9,431 nucleotides of DNA from the NCBI GenBank assembly GCA_016296985.1, contig JAEDHM010000051.1:1-9431 (forward strand), in the 5' to 3' direction. The position numbers and the translations under genes were made by a program. Source of the stretch: Clostridia bacterium. GTDB taxonomy: Bacteria; Bacillota; Clostridia; Christensenellales; CAG-1252. This document shows, piece by piece, positions 1-5,506 of this stretch. The notes below the pieces were generated by a model that saw only the letters and a list, made by a program, of their open reading frames with translations, had not been told where the DNA came from and ran no database searches. Position 1 is the stretch's first letter; every line of letters starts with the position of its first letter.

Positions 1-508
1 CTTTACGCTCTTCCTCTTCCTGTCTTAGTCTTTCGGCTTCAAGCCTTTCTCTTTCTTTTCTTTCCTCTTCTTCTCTTCTCAGCCTTTCTTGTCTTTCTTC
101 TTCCTCGCGCCTTAATCTTTCGCGCCTTGCTTCTTCTTCCTGCCTAAGTTTTTCAAGGCGAGCAAGTTCTTCAGCGCGTTTTCTTTCTTCTTCAGCGCGC
201 CTTTTTTCCTCTTCCAACCTTTTTGCTTCGGCTGCCAAACGTTCTTCTTCAAGCCTGCGCAAACGTTCTTTTTCCGCGGAAAAAGCGGATATGCCCTTTG
301 GGGTAAGAGAAAGACAATATTCGTCGCTATCGGAATATTTTAAACTTATGTATTCAGCGGATTTGAGATTTTGAATAGCCTGGTCAATTTGGGTAGCCAC
401 TACAAGAGGATTGGCAGAAGCAATTTCTTGCTTATCCAAAATTTTTACGTTTGTTTCGCCACACAATTCTAGAAGGGCTTTTACTACTTCAAATTCAATG
501 CTTGTCAT
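1..508 (-). CDS. Partial winged-helix-like protein with a long charged helix (C-terminus beyond the window)
   Basis: The reading frame is open from an ATG at 506-508 to the left edge, giving 169 residues with no stop, so the C-terminus is missing. Residues 1-78 look like a small winged-helix domain: alternating hydrophobic helices, then a wing-like segment around 49-72 (LKSAEYISLKYSD... YCLSLTPKG) of the kind seen in MarR-like or PadR-like DNA-binding folds. From about residue 79 to the edge the chain is almost wholly Glu, Arg, Lys, Gln, Leu and Ala with runs such as LRREEEER. This suggests a single charged alpha-helix or a coiled coil. The promoter at 520-548 places the transcript start only about five bases before the ATG, and no Shine-Dalgarno is visible. 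A palindrome overlaps the promoter, so autoregulation is a reasonable inference. The function is unknown. The frame and composition are certain; the winged-helix call is a judgement from pattern. Confidence 0.8.
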   Translation of the reverse strand, partial: MTSIEFEVVKALLELCGETNVKILDKQEIASANPLVVATQIDQAIQNLKSAEYISLKYSDSDEYCLSLTPKGISAFSAEKERLRRLEEERLAAEAKRLEEEKRRAEEERKRAEELARLEKLRQEEEARRERLRREEEERQERLRREEEERKERERLEAERLRQEEEERK

Positions 509-519
509 AAGTATTTTAT

Positions 520-548
520 ATTTTAACATACTGTTAAAAATAAATCAA
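520..548 (-). promoter_or_regulatory. Sigma-A-type promoter of the winged-helix/charged-helix gene
   Basis: On the minus strand there is a -35 box TTGATT (548-543), a 17-base spacer and a -10 box TAAAAT (525-520). Transcription would start near 513, only about five bases before the ATG at 508, which implies a leaderless or nearly leaderless mRNA. Confidence 0.6.
521..539. promoter_or_regulatory. Perfect inverted repeat inside the promoter (candidate operator)
   Basis: TTTTAACA-tac-TGTTAAAA is a perfect inverted repeat with 8-base arms and a 3-base centre. It covers most of the -10 box and the adjoining spacer of the promoter at 520-548, so a bound protein would block RNA polymerase. No U-rich tract follows the repeat, so a terminator is unlikely. 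The encoded winged-helix-like protein is the obvious candidate to bind it, but that is inference. Confidence 0.5.
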
Positions 549-572
549 GGGTACGCAAAACCATTTTAAACA

Positions 573-597
573 TAAAAAAAGTGTAGCAATCTACACT
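573..597 (-). terminator. Intrinsic terminator of the short-chain dehydrogenase gene
   Basis: Reading the minus strand, AGTGTAG-attg-CTACACT forms a perfect 7-bp stem with a 4-base loop (597-580), followed at once by a run of T residues. The first stem base lies within the TGA stop codon (599-597), so the terminator overlaps the end of the gene. It separates the dehydrogenase from the winged-helix gene downstream. Confidence 0.85.
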
Positions 598-1391
598 CAG
601 TTTATATCGTAAATTTTTCTTACGCTTTTCAAAAGCGCCTTTTTCGGGAGCAATTTTCCTGCTCCGCGCAACAATTTGTTTTTTGCTCCTATTGTCAAAT
701 AGATGGGCGTCTTTTTAAGATTTATACCATAATATATCTCTTTCGCTACGTCTTGAGGACTCATTCCACCTTGTTCAATTTGAGCTAAAGCTTTTGTTGC
801 TTTTGCCGTTTTTGCTTTATAGCTTCCGCACTCTTCAAGGGGATATACTAGGCGTTTTGCTGTAAAATCCGTTGCGGTACCGCCGGGTAAAATTGTGATT
901 ACGTCTACCCCAAAAGCTTTAAGTTCCATATTCAACTCTACTGCAAGCATGTTTACCGCCGACTTTGTTGCCGAATAAAATGGATCATAGGGTATGGGGA
1001 CTGCTCCGCCCAATGAACTTATAAAAATAATTTTACCTCCCTTTCTTTTTACTAAAGGAATTGCAAGTTGAGTCGCCTTTGCTAATCCAAAAAAATTTAC
1101 TTCGCACAAATATCTGCAATCTTCTTCCTTAGTATATTCAAAGGGCGCGGACATACTTGTTCCAGCGGAATAAATAAAATAGTCGATTCCATCGCATACT
1201 TTTTCTATTTCCTTGAAGGCATTTTCTATTTCTCCCTCTTTTGACACGTCGCAATGGATAGAACGTACCCTGTCATCGGGACATTTTCTTCTTGAACAGT
1301 TTATTACGCTATCTTTTGCTTGTAAAAAATATTGAGCTAAATGAAACCCTATTCCGCTTGATGCTCCGAAAATTAATACCTGTTTTTTCAT
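597..1391 (-). CDS. Short-chain dehydrogenase/reductase (SDR family)
   Basis: This 264-residue classical SDR has a Rossmann cofactor site GASSGIG at residues 9-15. Ser-Arg-Arg at 33-35, just after the second strand, favours NADPH. The usual NNAG is replaced by YSAG (74-77). Asn99, Ser126, Tyr139 and Lys143 (YSATK) form the catalytic set, and LPGG at 168-171 follows. The family reduces ketones or aldehydes, or oxidises alcohols, in the cytoplasm; the substrate cannot be read from sequence. The C-terminal part (IGAKNKLLRGAGKLLPKK) is basic and resembles membrane-associated SDRs that act on lipids or steroids. I chose the ATG at 1391 because the Rossmann fold starts there. The frame stays open to 1490 but would add about 33 residues unlike any SDR and read through the promoter. 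No Shine-Dalgarno is visible. The gene diverges from murC and ends in its own terminator. One possible role, weakly supported, is 1-acyl/1-alkyl-DHAP reductase. Confidence 0.9.
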   Translation of the reverse strand: MKKQVLIFGASSGIGFHLAQYFLQAKDSVINCSRRKCPDDRVRSIHCDVSKEGEIENAFKEIEKVCDGIDYFIYSAGTSMSAPFEYTKEEDCRYLCEVNFFGLAKATQLAIPLVKRKGGKIIFISSLGGAVPIPYDPFYSATKSAVNMLAVELNMELKAFGVDVITILPGGTATDFTAKRLVYPLEECGSYKAKTAKATKALAQIEQGGMSPQDVAKEIYYGINLKKTPIYLTIGAKNKLLRGAGKLLPKKALLKSVRKIYDIN

Positions 1392-1400
1392 ATCGTTAGT

Positions 1401-1429
1401 ATTAGATATTTGTATATCAATATACACAA
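1401..1429 (-). promoter_or_regulatory. Candidate promoter of the short-chain dehydrogenase
   Basis: On the minus strand there is a weak -35 box TTGTGT (1429-1424), a 17-base spacer and a -10 box TCTAAT (1406-1401). The predicted start near 1394 is only about three bases before the ATG at 1391, again suggesting leaderless translation. The -35 box matches the consensus in only three positions, which fits a regulated promoter. Confidence 0.4.
1411..1426. promoter_or_regulatory. Perfect palindrome between -35 and -10 of the dehydrogenase promoter
   Basis: TGTATAT-ca-ATATACA is a perfect inverted repeat with 7-base arms and a 2-base centre. It fills the spacer of the candidate minus-strand promoter and overlaps its -35 box. 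This position is typical of a repressor operator. An inverted copy of its 11-base core lies at 1447-1457. Confidence 0.45.
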
Positions 1430-1457
1430 AAATTCTATTATGCTCATATATTGATAT
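1414..1457. repeat. Paired inverted 11-base copies in the divergent SDR/murC promoter region
   Basis: ATATCAATATA at 1414-1424 and TATATTGATAT at 1447-1457 are exact reverse complements. Their centres are 33 bases apart, about three helical turns, so proteins bound at both would lie on the same face of the DNA. The right copy sits directly before the GTG start of murC and within its own imperfect palindrome CATAT-attg-ATATG (1445-1458). Possible murC -10 boxes are TATTAT (1436-1441) or TATATT (1447-1452), but no convincing -35 is visible. Confidence 0.45.
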
Positions 1458-2789
1458 GTGAATAAATTTTTTTATGGTCTTAAAATACATTTTATAGGTG
1501 TTGGCGGTGTAAGTATGAGCGAGCTGTTGCGCCTGTCGTTTGCCTTAGGCGCTTCTGTTTCGGGAAGCGATAAGGCTTTCTCCTCAACCTTTGAATCACT
1601 GCTTTTAGAAGGATATGACGTATATATTGGATCAAATCCGCAAAAGGCCACCTCTGCCGACTTGGTTGTTTTCTCATCTGCAGTTAAGAAAACGGATTCC
1701 GAACTTTCGGTGTCTTGCAATAAGGCACTTGAACGATTTGAATTTTTAGGACTTTTATCCGATTTATTTCCCAAAACCCTAGCCGTTTCCGGTACCCACG
1801 GTAAAACTACCGTAACGGGAATGTTGGCAAACGTATTTTTAAAAGAAAAATCTTCTTTTACCGCTCATTTAGGAGGAAAGTCTTTAAATTTTGAAGGTGG
1901 TTTGATAATCAACGGTGATAATCTTTTTATAACCGAAGCCTGTGAATTTCGCAAAAGTTTTCTTTCCCTTTCCCCTTTTACAAACTTGATTTTGAATATA
2001 GAATACGATCACCCCGACTGCTATCCCACCGTGAGTGATTTATATCAAACCTTTTCAAAACTTGCTAACAAAACGAAAAAAGGCGGATTTTTGATTTTAG
2101 GTGAAAAGGTAAAAGAAAAAATTGACGTTTTATCATATGAACATATGAACGTATGTGAATATGGCAATACCTTCATAATGACAAATTACAAAAACTTTGA
2201 TTCGGGATGTAGTTTTCGGTTGGAAAGTGATTGGGGAAATATTGATTTGGAAATGCCGATTAAAGGATATCATAATGCTTACAACGGCGCAATGACGGCG
2301 TTTACTGCTCTTACAGAAAAAATATCCCACAACTCTATTGCCGAGGGATTAAAAACCTTTAAAGGAATTTCAAGGCGTTTGGAATATCTGGGGGATTTTA
2401 AAGGTGGAAAGATAATTTGTGATTATGCTCACCACCCTACTGAAATTAAGTATGCAATTGATGCGGTAAAAGGAGAAGGAAAATTAAACGTAATTTTCGA
2501 GCCTCACACTTTTTCAAGGACCGCAGGATTGTTCAAGGAATTTGTAGAAGCCTTATCTTGCGCTGAAAGATTATTCCTTCTTCCCACTTATGCTGCGAGA
2601 GAAACTGCAAAAGAAGGAAAAACTGCCTTTGAACTTTTTAAGGAAATTAGTGCAAAAGAAAAATATTATTGTGATAATTATGACATTTGTATTGATTTGT
2701 TGAAAAAAACGGTCAAAGAAAAAGAAGTCCTACTTGTGCTTGGTGCAGGAAGGATAAACGACTTGGCATATCAACTTGCTAAAAAATGA
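1458..2789 (+). CDS. murC: UDP-N-acetylmuramate--L-alanine ligase (MurC)
   Basis: This cytoplasmic Mur ligase joins L-alanine to UDP-MurNAc with ATP, the first amino-acid step of peptidoglycan precursor synthesis. All three domains are present in 443 residues, slightly shorter than most MurC. HFIGVGGVSMSEL (11-23) is the UDP-binding Rossmann start. SGTHGKTT (111-118) is the P-loop. E160, NIEYDH (180-185) and GYHNAYN (270-276) belong to the central ATPase domain. RRLEYLG (306-312) and DYAHHPTEI (322-330) are MurC-type C-terminal signatures, followed by EPHTFSRT (348-355) and LVLGAG (426-431). The usual DESD after the first acid is replaced (EACEFRKSF, 160-168), a variation I recall from clostridial homologues. 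The start is GTG at 1458: an in-frame stop lies at 1452, and the next ATG would delete the Rossmann motif. No Shine-Dalgarno is seen. The stop abuts that of the convergent spoVG, and no terminator is visible between them. Confidence 0.88.
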   Translation: MNKFFYGLKIHFIGVGGVSMSELLRLSFALGASVSGSDKAFSSTFESLLLEGYDVYIGSNPQKATSADLVVFSSAVKKTDSELSVSCNKALERFEFLGLLSDLFPKTLAVSGTHGKTTVTGMLANVFLKEKSSFTAHLGGKSLNFEGGLIINGDNLFITEACEFRKSFLSLSPFTNLILNIEYDHPDCYPTVSDLYQTFSKLANKTKKGGFLILGEKVKEKIDVLSYEHMNVCEYGNTFIMTNYKNFDSGCSFRLESDWGNIDLEMPIKGYHNAYNGAMTAFTALTEKISHNSIAEGLKTFKGISRRLEYLGDFKGGKIICDYAHHPTEIKYAIDAVKGEGKLNVIFEPHTFSRTAGLFKEFVEALSCAERLFLLPTYAARETAKEGKTAFELFKEISAKEKYYCDNYDICIDLLKKTVKEKEVLLVLGAGRINDLAYQLAKK

Positions 2790-3056
2790 TTATTCTTCTT
2801 TTAACGCCTTTTCGTATGCTTCTAATATAGCGGAAGAAATCAAAGCCCTTGTTTCGGGATTGATGGGATGCGCGATATCCTTAAACTCGCCTTCGGGCGT
2901 TTTGCGACTTGGCATCGCAATAAATGGACCGTTTGTTCCCTCGATAATTTTAATGTCGTGGACGGCAAAACAAGAATCAAAAATAACCGTAGCCACGCCC
3001 TTCAACTTTCCACCTTCAGTCTTTGCAATTCTAACACGTACATCAGTAATTTTCAT
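2790..3056 (-). CDS. spoVG: Septation/RNA-binding regulator SpoVG
   Basis: This 88-residue protein matches SpoVG along its whole length: start MKITDVRVR, central [15 protein letters not shown], then [24 protein letters not shown] (about 43-66) and a C-terminal helix ending in KALKEE. SpoVG proteins are small site-specific nucleic-acid-binding regulators. In Bacillus they affect asymmetric septation and sporulation, and in Listeria, Staphylococcus and Borrelia they affect virulence or metabolism. Its presence does not prove that this organism sporulates. A clear promoter (3082-3111) and an unusually strong ribosome-binding site lie upstream, so high expression is likely. The gene is monocistronic as far as can be seen and is convergent with murC, the stop codons being directly adjacent. 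As I recall, murC, purR, spoVG and glmU lie close together in many Clostridia, so the neighbourhood is partly conserved but inverted here. Confidence 0.97.
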   Translation of the reverse strand: MKITDVRVRIAKTEGGKLKGVATVIFDSCFAVHDIKIIEGTNGPFIAMPSRKTPEGEFKDIAHPINPETRALISSAILEAYEKALKEE

Positions 3057-3058
3057 AT

Positions 3059-3070
3059 CATCACCCCCTT
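3059..3070 (-). promoter_or_regulatory. Extended Shine-Dalgarno of spoVG
   Basis: The minus strand reads AAGGGGGTGAT just before gatATG. It matches the full anti-Shine-Dalgarno (AAAGGAGGTGAT type) over ten or eleven bases except for one A-to-G change, which can still pair as G-U. This is the longest ribosome-binding site in the window and fixes the ATG at 3056 as the start. Confidence 0.8.
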
Positions 3071-3081
3071 GTGATGCAATA

Positions 3082-3111
3082 ATTATAACACCTGATTATA
3101 GACTAAGTCAA
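3082..3111 (-). promoter_or_regulatory. Sigma-A-type promoter of spoVG
   Basis: On the minus strand there is a -35 box TTGACT (3111-3106), an 18-base spacer and a consensus -10 box TATAAT (3087-3082). The predicted start falls near 3075, just upstream of the Shine-Dalgarno. Both boxes and their flanks (GTATTGACTTA and TATAATTAT) recur in the promoter region of the dehydrogenase operon at 8877-8908. Confidence 0.75.
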
Positions 3112-3141
3112 TACCCATTATTTTTGCCAATATAAACCGTC

Positions 3142-3162
3142 AAAAACAGTCTTGAAAGACTG
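3142..3162 (-). terminator. Second hairpin downstream of guaD (back-up terminator)
   Basis: On the minus strand CAGTCTT-tc-AAGACTG (3162-3147) is a perfect inverted repeat followed by TTTTTG. It lies about 60 bases beyond the main guaD terminator and could stop read-through before spoVG. It also sits about 36 bases upstream of the spoVG -35 box, so a protein-binding site is an alternative. Confidence 0.5.
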
Positions 3163-3211
3163 CATAATAAATACGATTATTTCTGTATTTGAAGGAAAAG
3201 GCTAAGCGGTT

Positions 3212-3246
3212 AAAAAAGAAAAAACCGAGTTTAATACTCGGTTTTT
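3212..3246 (-). terminator. Intrinsic terminator of guaD
   Basis: On the minus strand AAAAACCGAGT-attaa-ACTCGGTTTTT forms an 11-bp stem (3246-3220), followed by further T residues broken by one C down to 3212. The guaD stop codon TAA lies in the loop, so the last codons of the gene form the rising arm of the hairpin. Confidence 0.9.
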
Positions 3247-3689
3247 CCTGCAAGATTTTTATAAACTTGATATAATTTCAAACATTCTTCTCGGTCAAGT
3301 TCGACTACCATTTCTTTTTTCTTTTCCGGTGTAAACTCGTAAAATATTTTATCACGGAATCCAATCTCTTCGGTATCGACAATATTACAACCGTAATACA
3401 CCTTGTCAATATTTGCCCACAAGATTGCGCCCATACACATAGGACAAGGCTCGCCGGTGGTATAAATCTCACAACCGCTTAAATCAAAAGTTCCCAAATT
3501 TTTGCAAGTTTTGCGAATTGCCATCATTTCACCGTGGCAAGTCGGATCTTGGTTTTTTACAACTTGGTTGTGTCCTTTTCCAACAATTTTCCCGTCTTTC
3601 ACGATTACGCTTCCGAAGGGACCGCCGTGGTTGTTGAGTATTCCTTTTTTCGCTTCTCGGATTGCGATTGCCATATATTTGTTTTTCAT
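3231..3689 (-). CDS. guaD: Guanine deaminase, cytidine-deaminase-fold (GuaD-like)
   Basis: Guanine deaminase converts guanine to xanthine and ammonia for purine salvage or nitrogen supply, using a zinc-bound water. The 152-residue protein has the zinc and proton-shuttle motif CHGE (His52, Glu54; Gly replaces the common Ala of HAE) and PCPMC (Cys82, Cys85). GGPFGSVIVKDG (22-33) and the substrate-loop Asn41 precede them. Length, HxEMMAIRK, and the C-terminal NLAGKTEY closely resemble the Bacillus subtilis enzyme, whose swapped C-terminal tail with a final tyrosine closes the active site. This favours guanine deaminase over the tRNA adenosine deaminase TadA, although other purine or nucleoside substrates cannot be excluded. 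The ATG at 3689 follows AGGAGG by four bases. The gene has its own promoter and terminator and is probably independent of the operon upstream, though read-through is possible. Confidence 0.85.
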   Translation of the reverse strand: MKNKYMAIAIREAKKGILNNHGGPFGSVIVKDGKIVGKGHNQVVKNQDPTCHGEMMAIRKTCKNLGTFDLSGCEIYTTGEPCPMCMGAILWANIDKVYYGCNIVDTEEIGFRDKIFYEFTPEKKKEMVVELDREECLKLYQVYKNLAGKTEY

Positions 3690-3699
3690 AAAGCCTCCT

Positions 3700-3716
3700 A
3701 CTCGAAAAAGCCGAGT
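3700..3716 (-). promoter_or_regulatory. Short stem-loop at the 5' end of the guaD mRNA
   Basis: On the minus strand ACTCG-gcttttt-CGAGT (3716-3700) forms a 5-bp stem. It begins at the transcription start predicted from the promoter at 3723-3751 and ends next to the AGGAGG ribosome-binding site. It might stabilise the mRNA or affect initiation. It lacks a following T-run, so it is not a good terminator for the upstream operon. Confidence 0.35.
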
Positions 3717-3722
3717 CCTTTT

Positions 3723-3751
3723 ATTGTATATAAGATTTCTCTTTATGTCAA
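3723..3751 (-). promoter_or_regulatory. Near-consensus sigma-A promoter of guaD
   Basis: On the minus strand there is a consensus -35 box TTGACA (3751-3746), a 17-base spacer and a -10 box TACAAT (3728-3723). It begins four bases after the stop codon of the AGPS homologue. This is the best promoter match in the window and makes guaD a separate transcription unit. Confidence 0.8.
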
Positions 3752-3755
3752 GATG

Positions 3756-5492
3756 CTATTTTTTACCGTTGGTAAAAACTTTTTCTTCTTCAGGAAGATC
3801 CAATCCCATTGTTCCACCGGGATTCATAACGCCTTTGGGGTCAAAATAGTTTTTCAAGGCCTTCAATGCTCCCATTGCATTTGTGCCGATATATCCTTCA
3901 ATCCAGGGGGCAAACAGTTTTCCTATGCCATGGTGGTGAGATATCGCTGCGCCCGAGTGTTGAATAACGTCAAGTATTCCCCTGTGATAAACCTTAAACT
4001 CTTCAATATCATCCATAGGCGTGATAAAGATAAAGTACAAGTTTGCGCCTTGTGGATACATATGGGAAATGTGGGATATTACTATGGTTTTAGGACGAGA
4101 GTGGCAATATTCTCTTACTTCTTGATGCACTTTTTCCATGTTATCCCAATTTACGGCGCACTCTAAGGTGTCGATTACCACACCAAAGTCTTGCATATTA
4201 TCACGCATATAAGGATCGGAAAATCTTCCGTGCTCCCAACTTGTCGTAACTATCCCCGTAAGCGACATTCCACCGTATTTTTTACATATCTTTTTAACGT
4301 TTTTCAATACGTTTTTGCAATATCCTCTTTCACCGTCGGTAAAGCCTAATAATAGGCATTTTTCATAATCCTTGTAGCCTCTTACTTTAAGCATAGCATC
4401 CAATGGAGTTCCGCTTATACCATACATTCTCATCATCATTTGTGTTTCTTCTTGGTCGGAAAGACGGAATATCGAGGGGAAACCAAACTCCCCTTGCATA
4501 CACTCTCTTACCGCCGTCCTTGCATCGTCCCAATTTTTGAACATAAAGGAAAATTTGAGATGATTTTTTGGATTATATTTGAATAAACGTAAAGTTACGT
4601 GAGTCAAAACACCAAAAGTACCCTCGCTTCCCATCATTATGTGATCCATAGAAGGACCGCAAGCGCTTCGAGGAGTTCTATCAGTAGAGATGTTTCCAAT
4701 GGGCGTTGCGTACTCTTGACATAAAACTATATCTTCAATTTTACCGTAATAGGTGCTGTTTTGACCTGCGCCCCTTGTAACAACCCAACCACCGACTGAA
4801 GAGTATTCAAAGGATTGAGGGAAGTGTCCGCAAGTGTAGTTATATCTTGTTCCGTATTCTTCTTTCGCGTTGTTCAACAACTTTTCAAGTGCAGGGCCCA
4901 TAATTCCCGATTGTACCGTTACGGTATGATTTACGTCGTTGACTTCGATAACCTTGTTGAAGTTTTTTTGCAAATTGAGAGATACACCGTTTTTAAAACA
5001 CTCGGCGCCACGAGTTACGCTTGAGCCACCGCCATAGACGTAAAGGGGAATTTCGTTGTTTGAACAGTATTCAACAATCTTTTCAATTTGTTCTTTATCC
5101 GTAGGATACAATACGATATCGGGCAAATTTTCCACGATCTTTTTACGCAAACGCATAAGGTCGTACATCGTTTGTCCATAAGCAACTTGAAGTCGACTGT
5201 AAGTGTCGAGAGCATAGTTTTCCTCCCCTACGATGGCCTTTAATGCGTCGATATGTTTTTGAGCCAATGCCACGGGGACTTCGATATCAACTTCTTCCAA
5301 TCCAAGCTCACGTCTTTCTTTAAAATCTTCGTCGGTCATCTCGAAAATTTCTTTTACAAGGGTATAAAGTCTTTCCCTTGGAATTTTGTAAGCGTTGGGA
5401 TCTCCCCATTTGTATATAGAACGATAGGATTTTTCAGGCGCACGTTCGGTGAACCAGTCGGGTGAAAAGCCTTTGTAGGGTTTTGTACTCAT
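3756..5492 (-). CDS. FAD-binding oxidase homologous to alkyldihydroxyacetonephosphate synthase (AGPS)
   Basis: AGPS is the FAD enzyme that swaps the acyl chain of 1-acyl-DHAP for a fatty alcohol, creating the ether bond of ether lipids. The 578-residue protein has an FAD_binding_4 domain: PDIVLYPT (124-131), GGGSSVTRG (154-162), GHFPQSFEYSSVGGW (222-236), VTRGAG (238-243), IEDIV (252-256) and MGSEGTFGVLT (287-297). The C-terminal cap holds AGPS-type residues: Arg343 (cf. the human disease site R419), Tyr486 in GANLYF (cf. human Tyr578), and the triple histidine SHHHGIGKL (His519-521). These go beyond what is expected of GlcD or D-lactate dehydrogenases. The N-terminal KWGDP (28-32) also recalls AGPS. 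Human AGPS has an extra peroxisomal targeting region that is absent here. GAAGGAG lies seven to eight bases before the ATG. The gene is last in the operon, 14 bases after the kinase. The family call is strong; ether-bond formation as the real activity is inference. Confidence 0.87.
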   Translation of the reverse strand: MSTKPYKGFSPDWFTERAPEKSYRSIYKWGDPNAYKIPRERLYTLVKEIFEMTDEDFKERRELGLEEVDIEVPVALAQKHIDALKAIVGEENYALDTYSRLQVAYGQTMYDLMRLRKKIVENLPDIVLYPTDKEQIEKIVEYCSNNEIPLYVYGGGSSVTRGAECFKNGVSLNLQKNFNKVIEVNDVNHTVTVQSGIMGPALEKLLNNAKEEYGTRYNYTCGHFPQSFEYSSVGGWVVTRGAGQNSTYYGKIEDIVLCQEYATPIGNISTDRTPRSACGPSMDHIMMGSEGTFGVLTHVTLRLFKYNPKNHLKFSFMFKNWDDARTAVRECMQGEFGFPSIFRLSDQEETQMMMRMYGISGTPLDAMLKVRGYKDYEKCLLLGFTDGERGYCKNVLKNVKKICKKYGGMSLTGIVTTSWEHGRFSDPYMRDNMQDFGVVIDTLECAVNWDNMEKVHQEVREYCHSRPKTIVISHISHMYPQGANLYFIFITPMDDIEEFKVYHRGILDVIQHSGAAISHHHGIGKLFAPWIEGYIGTNAMGALKALKNYFDPKGVMNPGGTMGLDLPEEEKVFTNGKK

Positions 5493-5506
5493 ATTTATTC
5501 TCCTTC

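Noticed and set aside
1..270. Pyrimidine-rich, repeat-like DNA resembling a low-complexity or tandem repeat
   Set aside because: The pattern follows from coding Glu/Arg/Lys-rich helix on the minus strand. The units are not identical at DNA level and are not spaced like CRISPR or satellite repeats.
1392..1490. An N-terminal extension of the SDR to an upstream start at 1490
   Set aside because: The added residues do not resemble an SDR, and the stretch holds the divergent promoters and palindromes. The Rossmann fold starts at the ATG at 1391.
1472..1774. A minus-strand 100-codon open frame inside the 5' part of murC
   Set aside because: It lies opposite the conserved MurC Rossmann domain and has no family features; a chance open frame.
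2776..3135. A plus-strand open frame of 119 codons opposite spoVG
   Set aside because: It is the complement of the clear spoVG gene and its promoter and begins inside murC. The reading on the minus strand explains the sequence.
3534..4166. A 210-codon plus-strand open frame across the start of guaD and the end of the AGPS homologue
   Set aside because: It is antisense to two well-recognised genes, its protein has no recognisable motif, and it has no fitting promoter or ribosome-binding site.
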